This document shows positions 47,245-58,122 of a DNA stretch of 64,000 nucleotides, one piece after another; positions within the stretch are counted from its first letter, which is position 1; each line of letters begins with the position of its first letter. The notes under the pieces are model-generated. The model did not search any database and was not told the DNA's origin. It was given only the letters and a program-made list of their open reading frames with translations. Source of the stretch: Sesamum alatum (Eukaryota; Streptophyta; Magnoliopsida; Lamiales; Pedaliaceae); assembly GCA_034509735.1 (NCBI GenBank), contig JACGWO010000005.1:19953264-20017263 (forward strand), written 5' to 3'. A program made the position numbers and the translations under genes.

Positions 47245-47873
47245 CTTAGATTAGGCTTTAATAAGAGATTCATGCGGCTCATTGTCCATGTGTATTAATT
47301 GTTTCCTATTCATTTATGCTTAACGGGACTCAGTTTGGTTTCATGAACTTGAGATAGGTCTTCAGGAAGGAGACCCCCCCGTCTCCATACCTTTTTTTTT
47401 TTGGCTTGTCGAAGCTTTCAATCACAATGGTTCAACAAGAGAAGCACGTTGGCCTCATACGTGAGTGCGAGTATGTAGGGGTGCTCCAAGAATTTTACAC
47501 CTGTTATTCTCTGACATCACACTCATTTTTTTGCCAAGCAACACATGATGAACTTGCATGCATCCGACGACTACTTAGCAAATTTGAGGAGGGGTCCGGT
47601 CTAAAGATAAATTTTCAAAAGTTTTCCATTATGTTCAGAAAAATACGAGAGAGGAGCTGATATGTACTTAAACTTGCCAAAGATTGTTAGACGTTCAAAG
47701 AGGGAAGTTTTTTTTGCATTAGGGATCGAGTCTGGCCAAAAATCCAAAGCTGCTCAGTGCGGCACCCGGGACCCACAGTACTTATCAAAGCAGTAGTCCA
47801 TTCCATATCGACGTACATGATGAGTTTGTTTTCCTTTGTCAGATGGTTGCTCGAAGAGATTGAAGGTATGGGA
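47245..47873 (+). pseudogene. L1-type LINE reverse transcriptase relic, 5' part
   Basis: Broken frames show, in order, a degraded match to the region before the RT active site (RFMRLIV.., LNGTQFGFMK-like), the LFF/ADD region with the SHSFFCQATHDELACIRRLL segment, and GSGLKINFQKFSIMF, which is the hallmark segment of plant L1 RT. Then follow a KREVFFALGI-like segment and poorly preserved sequence up to a solo LTR. The catalytic FADD is not readable in frame. The plus-strand frame 47406-47660 covers part of it. Confidence 0.85.
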
Positions 47874-50172
47874 TGATAGAAATCGGTGGATCGGCCCGGG
47901 AGATGAGCGCGTATAGCGGAAGCGCGGAATAGTGCGTAATAAAAAATTACAAAGCATAATTAAATGGAATTTAAACTATGCATAATATTCATAAACGAAT
48001 CAAGGGGTGTGCCCTTGATTCTCCCGGGCGTTCGGTGTATCTCATGTTCAATAAAACACAACATGGAGGCCATAGAATTGAAATAAAAAAAAAACGAAAT
48101 TAAAGAACCTACCCGGTTGTAGTTTTGTCTTCGTTTCGGCTACACGCATTGTTCCCCGTTTTGCACCAAGATCTCAAATAAGAGACCCTCTAAATCATCT
48201 CACTCGCTCCACCGGAAAGCAAACAACCCTTGTGCTAGCAAGAAATAATTTGGGGAGAAGAGACATCGATACACGCTATGAATTAACGCAATCAATGTCT
48301 CTTATGTTCTTAACTTGAATAAAATCAAGAAGAACAAAGTATAATTCTTGGAGATTAAGAAAAGGGCATGGACGAATTTTTGAGAGGAAATTGAGAGATG
48401 AGAGTTGTAGAGAATAGTAGGTGTAAGTGTGTGTGTTTTTAAGTATATATAGAAGATGGAATTCCTATTCCTTCTCAAACTCTTCCAAAGAGACACACTT
48501 TGACTAGGACTTTGATCAAGTCAAATTAATCATGGCCCTTCATCTCATCATTCTCTAGATCAAATCTTGTCCATCCATTTTGATGGGCTTTATGGAATGG
48601 GCTTTATTTAATTTTAAATTAAATGATCCCATGGACTTTATATTAAAATCCTATTTAATATATTAAGCCCATTAATTAATTAATGGAATGGACTTTATTT
48701 AATTCCAAATTAAATAGTCCATGGACTTTATATTAAATCCTATTTAATACCAAGCCCATTAATTAATTCCATAGAATGGGATTATTTAATTCTAAATTAA
48801 ATAGTCCCATGGACTTTATATTAAATCCTATTTAATATACTAAGCCCATTAATTAATTAATGGAATGGACTTTATTTAATTCCAAATTAAATAGTCCATG
48901 GACTTTATATTAAATCCTATTTAATACCAAGCCCATTAATTAATTAATTCACCCTTTTAATCTAATTAAAAGGAAAGCCCATGCTTTGTAAATTCATAAA
49001 TCTAATTTATGAACTCAAGCCCGATTATTCCAAATAATACATCGAGGCTTGTATCTCCAAGAAGTATAATTTAATTCCATTAAATTAAACCTTCTCCCGG
49101 AATTAATTCCAAATTAATTCCCTTTCATTTGGTGTAGCGGGTGTGACTCTTTAGGTTCACCTTTCAGCTAGACTTGGACCTACTTTTTGTTATTTCATAA
49201 CCAAAGTAGTCCGTTACCATGGGTGGCCATCTAGCAACAGTCCATGGCACTAGAGACTAGGTGAATTTATGGTGTGAACATTTAGGCTCCGAGTTATACG
49301 CAGGTGCGGTCCTACCGACGCTCGATACGTACGGGTACGGTCCTACTGTCGCCTGTCTCCCGGCCTTTAGTCTAGGGGTCGGTTCCCATCGTTGACTAGG
49401 CAACTATGCATAATGCTCGAGATAGGTTTAACTCGACGTAGGAAATCCTTTCCCACTACATCAAGTGCTATGGCCATAGACTTTGTGAGTCTAAACCATC
49501 TCCGAGCGCATAGGAGATCTTGCTGTCATATCCTTTGACAGGGGACAGATCCTATCTTGGAATTCACCGTTCTTACATACTCCGACTGCACTGGACGAGG
49601 CTTATGATGACCATGTGATATAATCGGTCAAATTTCACCAGATCCAAGATACAGCCTTAGTATGTAGGGGACTGCCGTGATCCTCAAGTCCGAGGACTAA
49701 TCCCGTACTATCGGACCGGGAATACGAGTCATACCGACCAAGCCCGAGTAGCTTCTATATGACGATTCCCGCGAGTCACCTCAGTCGGCCGCTCCCCAGC
49801 AGACCGACCCACTAACACTGCTTAGACGATCCTCGTCACCCGTCGATGAAACACGACAGCAGATGCTTAGTGCAAGTCTCAAATGGATTCTCGATGCCTT
49901 GTCTCGAGATTCCTTTGACTTGGAGTATTTCAGACTGATTCGGCGAAACTGATTTCATGAACCTACCTCCAAGCGTAGTTCCAATTTCCCGAAATGTTAT
50001 TTCAGTCTGTGGGCGTTTGTTGTGACATCGTAACGATGTAAGCAGTAAGTACAACAAACTCATGCCTATGAATCCTTACCACATTCATTAACATAATATT
50101 ACTTGTTCACAGATTGACGAATGGTTCTCAGAACAGCCAATACCATTGACTTTCTGGTCACCTATTCTAACA
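47874..50172 (-). mobile_element. copia solo LTR splitting the LINE
   Basis: A 2299-bp LTR of the copia-2 type begins TGATAGAAATCGGTGGATCG and ends ACCTATTCTAACA. It is flanked by perfect 5-bp repeats TGGGA (47869-47873 and 50173-50177) and the LINE continues on both sides. There is no internal sequence or PBS, so it is a solo LTR. A TATA box (minus strand CTATATATACTT, about 48441-48452) is present. It also holds a four-copy tandem array (next entry). Confidence 0.92.
48596..48949. repeat. Four-copy tandem array inside the solo LTR
   Basis: Copies start at about 48596, 48687, 48775 and 48864 (periods 91, 88 and 89 bp), each with TTTATATTAAA(A)TCCTATTTAAT and AAGCCCATTAATTAATT. Copies 1 and 3 share ATGATCCC/AGTCCC and TATA(T/C)TAAGCCC, while copies 2 and 4 share AATAGTCCATGG and ATACCAAGCCC. 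This is an alternating ABAB pattern. Confidence 0.9.
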
Positions 50173-50177
50173 TGGGA

Positions 50178-51240
50178 GTGGACTTTCTTTGGAATAAAGG
50201 AGGAGGACAGAAAATGCACTGGATGGCGTGGGCAAGTTGTGTCAGAGAAAGGCTGATGGGGGGCTTGGTTTTATACGGCTCAAGGCTTTTAATGTTGCAT
50301 TATGGGCCAAGAATGCTTGGCGAATTATCACCGATCCAGATAGTACACGGAGCCAAATTCTTAGGCAATTATTTTTCACATAGGACTTTTGCTTGGCGAG
50401 TATCGACCATCAACCGTCTTTTACATGACAGTCCATCTTTGCATGCTGAGAGCTGGTGGAGTATTGGGAACGGCAAACGAGTAAGAATATTACTATATCG
50501 TTGGCTATCACGACCGGTGACTTTCAAGCTTATCAAGTCACTAAGAACCATTGCGTCTGTTGCGAAAGTTGCATGTTTACTCACTGACGAGGAGGACAAG
50601 GTTATATGGCAATATGACCCCTAACACAAGTTGTCGGTTTGAAGCGCTTTTCGGTTGGCTTTATAGCTCAACGTAGTAGCAGGTTCCTTAGTCGCAGGCG
50701 AACAACAAAATAGGTGGAAGTTTCTATGGAATGAGCAGGTATATCCCAAAGTCCAACTATTTACATGAAAAGTGTATAAGGGTTGATTCTTACAATTGCT
50801 AATCTAAGGAGAAGGGGCATAAGCGTCAAGAAGGTGTTCGTGCAATGCAGGAAAACTGGCGAAGATACTCTACATGTGTGTTGCTACCTTGCACTTATGC
50901 CCAATAGGTTTGGGCCCTTTCTAGTCTACCGTGGTCCATAGTTTCTCGAGGGAGTGTCGACCCGAAAGATTGGGTTCAGAGCATTAAGCAGGACTTGGAG
51001 TTCTAGGTCATTGTTTGACTGCTATGGAATGGGCGCAACCATTTGATGTTCGAGAATCACGATAGCCTACCTATGTATGTCATATCTCAGGCTAATAGGT
51101 ACTTGGGTGCCTTGACAAGTGAGGGAAGACGGATCACTGATATTGCTGAAGGACGAGGCTTCCAGCATGATACTTCAGACTCAGTTACCTAAGCTATAGA
51201 CTTTCTTTCCAGCTATAAAATTTTCAAGTTTCACTAAAAA
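50178..51240 (+). pseudogene. L1-type LINE 3' part
   Basis: After the solo LTR the LINE resumes with FLWNKGGGQKMHWMAW, the conserved segment after RT, then GNGKRVRILLYRWLSRP, where the family has IGNG-type W-rich sequence. From 50700 broken frames match the zinc-binding RVT domain (WNEQVYPKVQLFT, CNAGK.., LLWNGRNHLMFE). The final part (PMYVISQANRYLGALTS) may be an RNase H-like tail. The 167-aa frame at 50121-50624 covers the first part. There is no clear poly(A) tail. Confidence 0.85.
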
Positions 51241-52191
51241 AACCTTGATAATGATAAAAAGCCTGCGGAGATTAAAAGAAACAAAGAGGTTTGTGAAAAT
51301 TGATGTGGCTCCGAACTAAACGAATTCCAATAAGCAATATCTGACCCCATTATTGATAAGGACAAGTTGAGATATCAAAGTCCCACCACAACTCTTGAAA
51401 TAGAATCCTCATCCATGGTAGACACTCTCCTTAAAGCACACCATTGCCAGAGGTTGAATTATCACGGTATATATAATTTATGCTAACATAAAAAGAAATT
51501 CATTTTTTAGGATAATTGTTGAATTGTGACACCGCAATACTAAATTTTAAATATCAATTACATTCTTAAATGTTTATATCTATATAATTACTTATTAATT
51601 TGAAATAACCATGTTATTTTTTACTGTCAATATTTTTTAAATATCAATTATATTTTTTTTGGTAACATGGAAAAATGCATGCTAACCCCCTATGATATAG
51701 GAAATGTGCAAAATATCTCCCTGTAGAAAAAAAAGGTACCAACTTACCTCTCTGTATTTTTAAAAATGAAGCAATTTACCCTTGACCCTGATGGTATGCT
51801 ACACGCGCCTTAAGTGCGATTTTTAATTTATGTTTAACAATAAAATAAAAAAAAGAATTTTTTGTCAAGTTTAACGGCAAATATAATGGAAGGACTGAAA
51901 ATGCTTAAAAAATGATTGTTTGAGGACTAATAGTGCAACCTCAAAAAGAGGATCAAAATTGCTTTAGAGAGTGTTTTCCTAAGCTTAAAAGCTCTTCAAA
52001 ACATCTTATAAGATGTTTGAGAGCTTTTAAGATGTTACAAAACGTTTGGCGAATTTTTTTAAAAAGAGCTTATATGATCTCGAAATAAGATGTTTTGGAT
52101 CTTATAAGATCTTTTTGAAAAAGTTAAACTTTCATAACTTTTTTTATAAGATCTTACAAGCTCTATGCAATTAATAATTGATTAGACAAAA
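51241..52191. other. Spacer with MITE-like remnants
   Basis: 51670-51790 contains CTACCTCT/TTTACCC words like the MITE at 18407. 51985-52160 contains ATCTTATAAGAT palindromes shared with 62850-63010 on the other side of the Tat element. No coding sequence is recognised. Confidence 0.5.
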
Positions 52192-52196
52192 ATGAC

Positions 52197-53131
52197 TGTA
52201 AACAAATTTTCGTATTCCTGAATTTAACGAAACAAGAAAATATTACAAATAAATTCTTGAATTGAATGGAGTATTTTGTGGGTGCGAAATCTCTACTTGA
52301 AAACCTCTGATTCTTCTCTTCAAGAACGTGATTTTTGACTTCGGCAACTTCGGAGGTGAAACTCGACGTTTGATCTCCTTTGATGTTGACTTTGACTTTG
52401 AATAACGTTAATTCGGGGGTTGTTGACTTGTTCCCGGATCAAACGCTATAAACTTGACGATATTTGACTTGTATTTGGGATGTTCTTGGTGGATTTGAGA
52501 CTTTGATCTTCCGCCAAGGTGGACTTCTGTCTTGATAACGTTAATTCGCCGGTCTTCAGACTTCTTGTCGAATCAAACGCTGACTTTGGACTATTTCCGC
52601 GACGAACGCCTTGAATCTTGCCTAGAACGCTGTGGATCTTCCTTGATTTGCTTGAGAGGATTTCGGGACTTCTTGAATGCTCACTTCAATTGTATGTCTG
52701 TGTGTGTTTTGAATGAGTTCTCATGACCCCTTTATATAGCTGTCAAAGAGGTAGAGTTGTGAGGAACTTGAACACTTATTTTGTATTATCCCTTTATTTT
52801 AATTTAAAGAGATAAATACATTAAATATTTAGGAAGACATGATTGGTCAATTTCAATATTATCTCTTTGATTTTTGTAATTTTTTTAAGAGATAATATGA
52901 AAAAAAATATTTGTCTTGATTTGATTGGCCGAAACACCTCAATTTGACACGTGTCGACCGTTGATTTGATGACGAAATATATATTAAAATATCAATTAAT
53001 TTAACTATTTATATTTAGAATTAATTTAGTAAATTCCAAAATATAAATAGAAAAATAGAATATAATTGATAAAATAATATATATTTTCCACTTGTCATAA
53101 TTTGATTGGGCGCAAAAATAATTTGTCTACA
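52197..53131 (-). repeat. Tat element 3' LTR (left)
   Basis: 935 bp, almost identical to 61377-62310. The minus strand has CTATATAAAGGGG at about 52727-52739, a likely TATA box. Repeated TTTGACTT and GATTTTTGACTT words occur in the part closest to the end. Confidence 0.95.
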
Positions 53132-53145
53132 AATGCCCCCTCGAG
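53132..53145 (-). promoter_or_regulatory. Polypurine tract of the Tat element
   Basis: The minus strand reads CTCGAGGGGGCATT just before the LTR start. Confidence 0.85.
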
Positions 53146-54891
53146 ACTCGTTCACGAATATATGCTTGAAAATATAATTTTCAAAGTGGATGAGTCGCGA
53201 AAATATATATCGAATTTTGTTGGGCCTCAACGATCATGGATTTGCTTCAAATGACATTCGTATTGAATTTATTTGTGGGTTTTGTCAACATTGGGCTGGG
53301 CTTCATTTTTGGAATGGCCGAGAGTCATCACATGCACAAGCCGTAGTTTTCCTCAAATCCCATTCTTTAATTTTTTTTTATTTGTTTAGTCAAAGTGGGG
53401 CCCACCTTGGTGTTGGTGAACCAAGTGCATGGGATTATACCCATCATCTTCTTCAATTAGGAAATGCAGCAACAGTGGGTTTTGTTCAACTTCTCACCTT
53501 TTGTTTTTTTCTTCCAATTCCCTCTGCAAATCAATTTTGTGGCCGAGGAGAATTCTATTTTGATTGAGATGATGAAACATATTTTAAAACGGATTCCACC
53601 TTTTTGTCTTTCAATTCCCTCTGCAAATCAATTTGTGGTCGAGGGGAATCCTATTTTGACTGAGATGATGATATGTACTTTAAATTAGATTCCTAATCGG
53701 ACTAGAATTTGGATCATAATTATACTCAAATACTTCAATTTAACACCTAATAAGGAGCTCAATTTGATATTGATTGCACAATGTGAAGTTTAAATGCTGA
53801 GCTGCAAAAAAGAAAATTGGTATTCTCCATTGCTTGTACATATTTTTCTTTTGGTTTTTAATCATGCCCCAAGGTGTTCGTGCTAATGCCTCTGTGAATC
53901 CTTTTGCAGAATTTCTTTGCTTTGACGAGAAGCTTTTGGCTCGACGATGAGATTTCAACTTCAATTCCTTCTTGAATTTTAACCCGCTTGTCACGGTAAT
54001 GCTTCTCAACTCGTAATCTCAAAATCTTTGTGGTTTGTTCCAACTTCCAAGCTTTATTCGGTGAATATTTTTTTCTCAAATTTATCTTGCTCGTACTTTT
54101 TTGGGCGTTCATAGCTGAGTTTACGTCATGTGTAGTATCATAAATTATGAGAGCTTATTTTTTTTTCATCCGTGTTCTGATAGAGTACTGGGTCTAATTC
54201 TCATTACTGAAGACGTAAGAAAAACAATTTTCAGGAGCACCAAGTCTTCAATGTTGCAAGCATGATTTTTGTTCTTGTTCCTTTTGCCTATCAATCTGAT
54301 AAGTCTTGGAGTCAAGTGCACATTTATAAAGTTAAAAACAAATGTGATGTTGCATGGCCTAGGGCGGGTCCAATCCCATTGCAGATTTGTTTTGGAGAAT
54401 TTGGTACATGAAAGCTTGTATACTGTAGCTATTACCTCCTTTCTTCCTTGATTTAGAAATTGTTGCAGCTTAGGACTATTGAGTAGTTGAAGGATATTAT
54501 CCCGTGGACCTCAACATGAATTTGAATTTGGTTATTCCATCTACTATCATATATTTGAGTTTGTTTGCCACTGATTCTGTAATGTTTTTCATCCTTCTCT
54601 CTCTTTTTTTTTTTTTTTTTTTTACCTTCCAAACTTCGATTTGTTGATTCGAGAGAGACCCGTCAAAGGGCATAACTTATTCCTTTCAATATACTGCGGC
54701 AATCAGAGAATAGACTCTATATCCAAAAAAAATTAATAGTCAATATTTTAATTGATACCGACAATAACTTTTTATTTGAAATATTCGCATAAGCTTCTTT
54801 GTGTCCAGCTCGTCACTTTGATTTACTTGCGCTTTTTTTTTTTTTCAACTCAATCAAATTCCATTCTTTTTGTTTTGATAGCTTGCAACAT
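53146..54891. other. Non-coding region upstream of the PMD ORF
   Basis: 1.75 kb with no recognised coding sequence; several short frames on both strands show no family resemblance. It includes a tandem duplication of about 106 bp (53514-53720). TTTTGATAG just before the PMD ATG could be a splice acceptor of an upstream untranslated exon. This region could carry a promoter for the antisense ORF; that is inference. Confidence 0.5.
53514..53720. repeat. Tandem duplication, about 106 bp
   Basis: CAATTCCCTCTGCAAATCAA occurs at about 53515 and 53621, followed both times by TTGTGG(C/T)CGAGG and CTATTTTGA(T/C)TGAGATGATG. Confidence 0.85.
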
Positions 54892-57719
54892 GATTTACTT
54901 CAAAGACGAGTCTCTTTCCTCCGGTCAACAAAGCTTGATTATTCTTGACGACGAGGGTCAATCCGTGGAGAAAGGAACGATTTTGCTGACTTACGTACCT
55001 ATCATTGATCGATACGCGAAGCAATGGCCAAGGTTGACGACTCCACTTCACACAGAACAATGGTCTCGAGAAGTCTCATTGAGCAAGACTCCAAGACGTG
55101 GTCCCTGCAAGCGACTCATCACCGTTGTTCTGACGAACCAAGCTCTCTACCGACGTTGGGCCGCCGCATCATGGAAGCGAAAGCTAAGTGGGGCGACAAC
55201 GTTCACTTTGCCGGCGAGTTCCACTTCATCAAAGGGTTTTGGGAGTGGACGGAAGATGTACTCAGCCGGTGCAAAGACAAGCTAGTCGCGGCCCAAGTAT
55301 ATGATGCCGTATACGCCTCACTATTTACCTACGACCGCAATTCCGACATCGTCAAGGCGTTTTGCGAAGCGTGGTGCCCATCTACCAACACTCTTCTGAC
55401 GTCCTTTGGAGAATTGTCTATTTCATTGTGGGACATGCACACCCTTTCCGGACTTCCTATGGCTGAACTTCTTTATGACGAAGTTGTTCCAAGTGCCGAG
55501 CTTAATGGGGTTGACGAGACAGGACGGAGACTTGTGCCTCGTTCTTGCAAGTTCCTACTCCACGCCTACCATTTGCTTTGAAAGAGTAATAAAGATGGCC
55601 ATTCCTCTCAAGTTCCTATTGACAAATGGGTCAAGTTTTGGCTTAGAAGGGCGACGAAATACTGCGAGCCTCCTCCACGTAAAGAGAAGAAGGCCGTTCA
55701 TCCTAAGTCAACTCATAACCCCTCCGGGACCGTTGGGGTACATGGCAAGTGGTCCATGGCGGACGAGGCATTGTTCTCGAGGCTTGGTATCGAAAGGAGT
55801 TCGAAGGAAGAGACATTTTTTGGCGGCGTATTTGGCATGTTGGCTTTGTACTTTTGTCCTTCCTACTCAAGATGTTGGTTCAATACGCCCAAGTATTTTT
55901 GAGGTGGCGAGCGCTATGGCAGCCGGTCGAAGGGTTGGTCTTGCAGTTCCTGTCTTGGCTAGTATCTACAGAAGTTTGAATAAGATCTCCAACTCCCCAA
56001 GGCCAACCCGCACACACTCTCCATTTCCGATTCACTTTGTTTATAGCTGGATAGCTTATTATTTCAAGACTCATTATCAGCTTATGCAAAGCGTTCGTGG
56101 GCCCAAGATGACGCTCTTTTCAGGCGAAGGGGGCGCAAAGTACTACGATCCGCAAGAGGCGAGAAACCGGCTACACAAAGGCGACTTTATCTCTTAGACT
56201 TGCAACATGATTTTGAGGGACAATGATTTTTTATTCACGGAAGACGGGCATGCCACGAAATCTGAAGAAATCTATTTTATGGCCGTCCATTCGAACTACC
56301 TTCCTCTGCGGCAAGGCGATCATTTCGTTGTTGAGCCCTATAGCCCTCATTGATTTAGTCGTCAATTTGGTTTCTTCCAAGAAGTGCCGGGAATTCTTTC
56401 GCAAGACGTTCGTGAAGCTTCTTTAGAGGGTGGAATCCGTTATCGGCGCATGTGCATTCTGTCCAAGACCATGAAAAAAGTGTTGTTCCCTCTCATGCCC
56501 CCAAATATGAAGAAGTTCTCCTCCGAGGCGTACAAAAGGTGGTGGCTCGGAGCTCACGGTGGCTACTTTGAAGAAAATGTGGTGAAGTTGCTTGCCTTAG
56601 GCCCAAGTCAAGCTTCTCTAAAAGGCAAGCAGTGTGATGAAGGAGTCACCCAAGATCAACCTCATGAGCTGGTTATTTCCTCTCCCAAGCGAAATTCTCA
56701 AGTGGTTGAACCCTTTGAAGTAGATTAGAAGCGGAGTGCTCCTCGTTCCTTGGAAGTAAGTGGGAGTAGCAACCCTGATCGTCATTGGAAGAGGCCGAAG
56801 AGGGACTCGAAACTAATAAACATCAACGTTGCTGATGAAGGCTCAAGTCATGGACCATCGATGTTTAACTATGTCAAGGAGGTTATTTTTTCTTTATTCC
56901 TCTTATTCCTTTTTCTTTTTTTTTTGGTGATAAGATTCTCTCTTGTTTCTAACTTTAGCTGATGCATCATCGTAGCTCGAAGCCGAGGTCTTAGCCATTG
57001 AAGATGATGAAACTTCTCAAGACAGTCAAGCGTGGACTTTATTGGCTACGACTTTTCCTCTTGGAATGGGGCTTAAGAGGAAACAACCCTCCTGCCCAGC
57101 CGCTGTGTCGGTATTTGAAGGCGAGAGGTTCTTTCTTAATCATCAAAAGGAGTTTCTTCAAAAGCTGTGGAGTGATCTTCTCGTGAAGATATCAAACACC
57201 CCAATTGATTTCATCTCATCAATCGAAGACGACGTTTACTTCGTTCTTGAGTCTATGAAGAGTTTTCAGAATTTTGATATCTCAAACGTGGAAGAATCAA
57301 TGAATGCATTGTTCGCCAAGGTTGCTGCTTATGATGAAGCGAGGTCGTTGTCTTCTGAGACGTTATCTAAAGATCTTTTCGACCGGAAGTTGAAGGAAGC
57401 CAACGATCGTCTTCAAGAGGCCCGTGCTAAAGAAAGTGGGGGAGCTTCCAAGGTCCAATCTACTACGGACGAGTTGAAGCGTGTTAGAAGGAGCTTTCAG
57501 ATTTGAAAAGAGCGCAAGAAAAACCTGTGTGCCACTCTGAAGGAAGAAAATCAGCTTTCCCATAGTGCTCAAGTCTGAGTTCGTGAAATTGTGGAGGAAA
57601 TTGCAGCGCTTGAGAATACTACCCCCCTCAACGATGAAGTAGTTGCGAGTTTGGAGGCTTCAAGGACACACTTGGAAGCCCTCAAGGAAGGGTTGAAGGA
57701 TTTGCGTCCCTTTGCTTGA
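54892..57719 (+). pseudogene. Plant mobile domain (PMD) ORF, antisense in the Tat element
   Basis: ATG at about 54891-54893 begins MIYFKDESLSSGQQSLIILD. A frameshift near 55090 leads to 55024-55581, with the PMD core: FHFIKGFWEWTEDVLSRC, YDAVYASLFTYDRNSD, AFCEAWCPSTNTLLTSFGEL, SISLWDMHTLSGLP. After a TGA it continues with IDKWVKFWLRRATKYC. A further shift gives VGSIRPSIFEVASAMAAGRR and FPIHFVYSWIAYYFKTHY. TAG and TGA stops at about 56194-56350 interrupt, then PGILSQDVREASLEGG and YKRWWLGAHGGYFEENV follow. A likely intron is at 56882-56975; the last exon has a coiled-coil-like C-terminus. PMD proteins are plant factors (MAIN/MAIL type) and transposon passengers; their function is not enzymatic as far as known. 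It is a pseudogene here. Confidence 0.9.
56882..56975 (+). other. Putative intron in the PMD ORF
   Basis: GAG|GTTATTTTTT at the left and CATCATCGTAG|CTCGAAGCC at the right. The 94-bp segment is T-rich and splicing it out joins the exons in frame (KE to LEAEVLAIEDD). Survival of an intron in a reverse-transcribed element fits an ORF that lies antisense to the genomic RNA, since it would not be spliced from that strand. Confidence 0.65.
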
Positions 57720-58045
57720 GATTAGCTTAGGACTTTTTATTTTATCGCATTTGATTTCTTTTTCTTTGTTCCATGTCATGAACTCCAATGTTTCCTTGAG
57801 ATTATGTAATAGAAGTTTTTCCTTTTCTTTCTATCTTGCAATCTTTGAGCATGTTTGAGTACTTCCACTCTCGATGACTTCGTAAGAAGAATAAAGCTCA
57901 TTTAAGTGTTATTATTGAACTTAGAATATTTAAGCTGCCTACGTACCTCATCAAGACGATCAAGTCAATTCGTAGTTTAGGGGTACAAGATATTTGTTTG
58001 AAGAGGGGAGGGTCGTTCACAGTTTATACTCATGCGGGCCAGGAG

Positions 58046-58122
58046 TTTTTTTTTTTTTTTACTTGTTTTTGATTTTTTTTTGTTTTTCCTTTTTTTTGTT
58101 TTTGTTTTTCTTTTTTTTTTCA
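58046..58122. repeat. T-rich tract at the gag/PMD junction
   Basis: Runs of T with few interruptions on the + strand, hence A-rich in element sense directly after the end of the gag-protease frame. It marks the place where RT and integrase should begin. Confidence 0.85.

Noticed and set aside
52732..52745. TATA-like box as a host gene promoter
   Set aside because: It sits inside the Tat LTR and is matched by the paired LTR.
53190..54112. Frames of 74-125 aa on both strands upstream of the PMD ORF
   Set aside because: No domain; partly in tandem-duplicated non-coding sequence.
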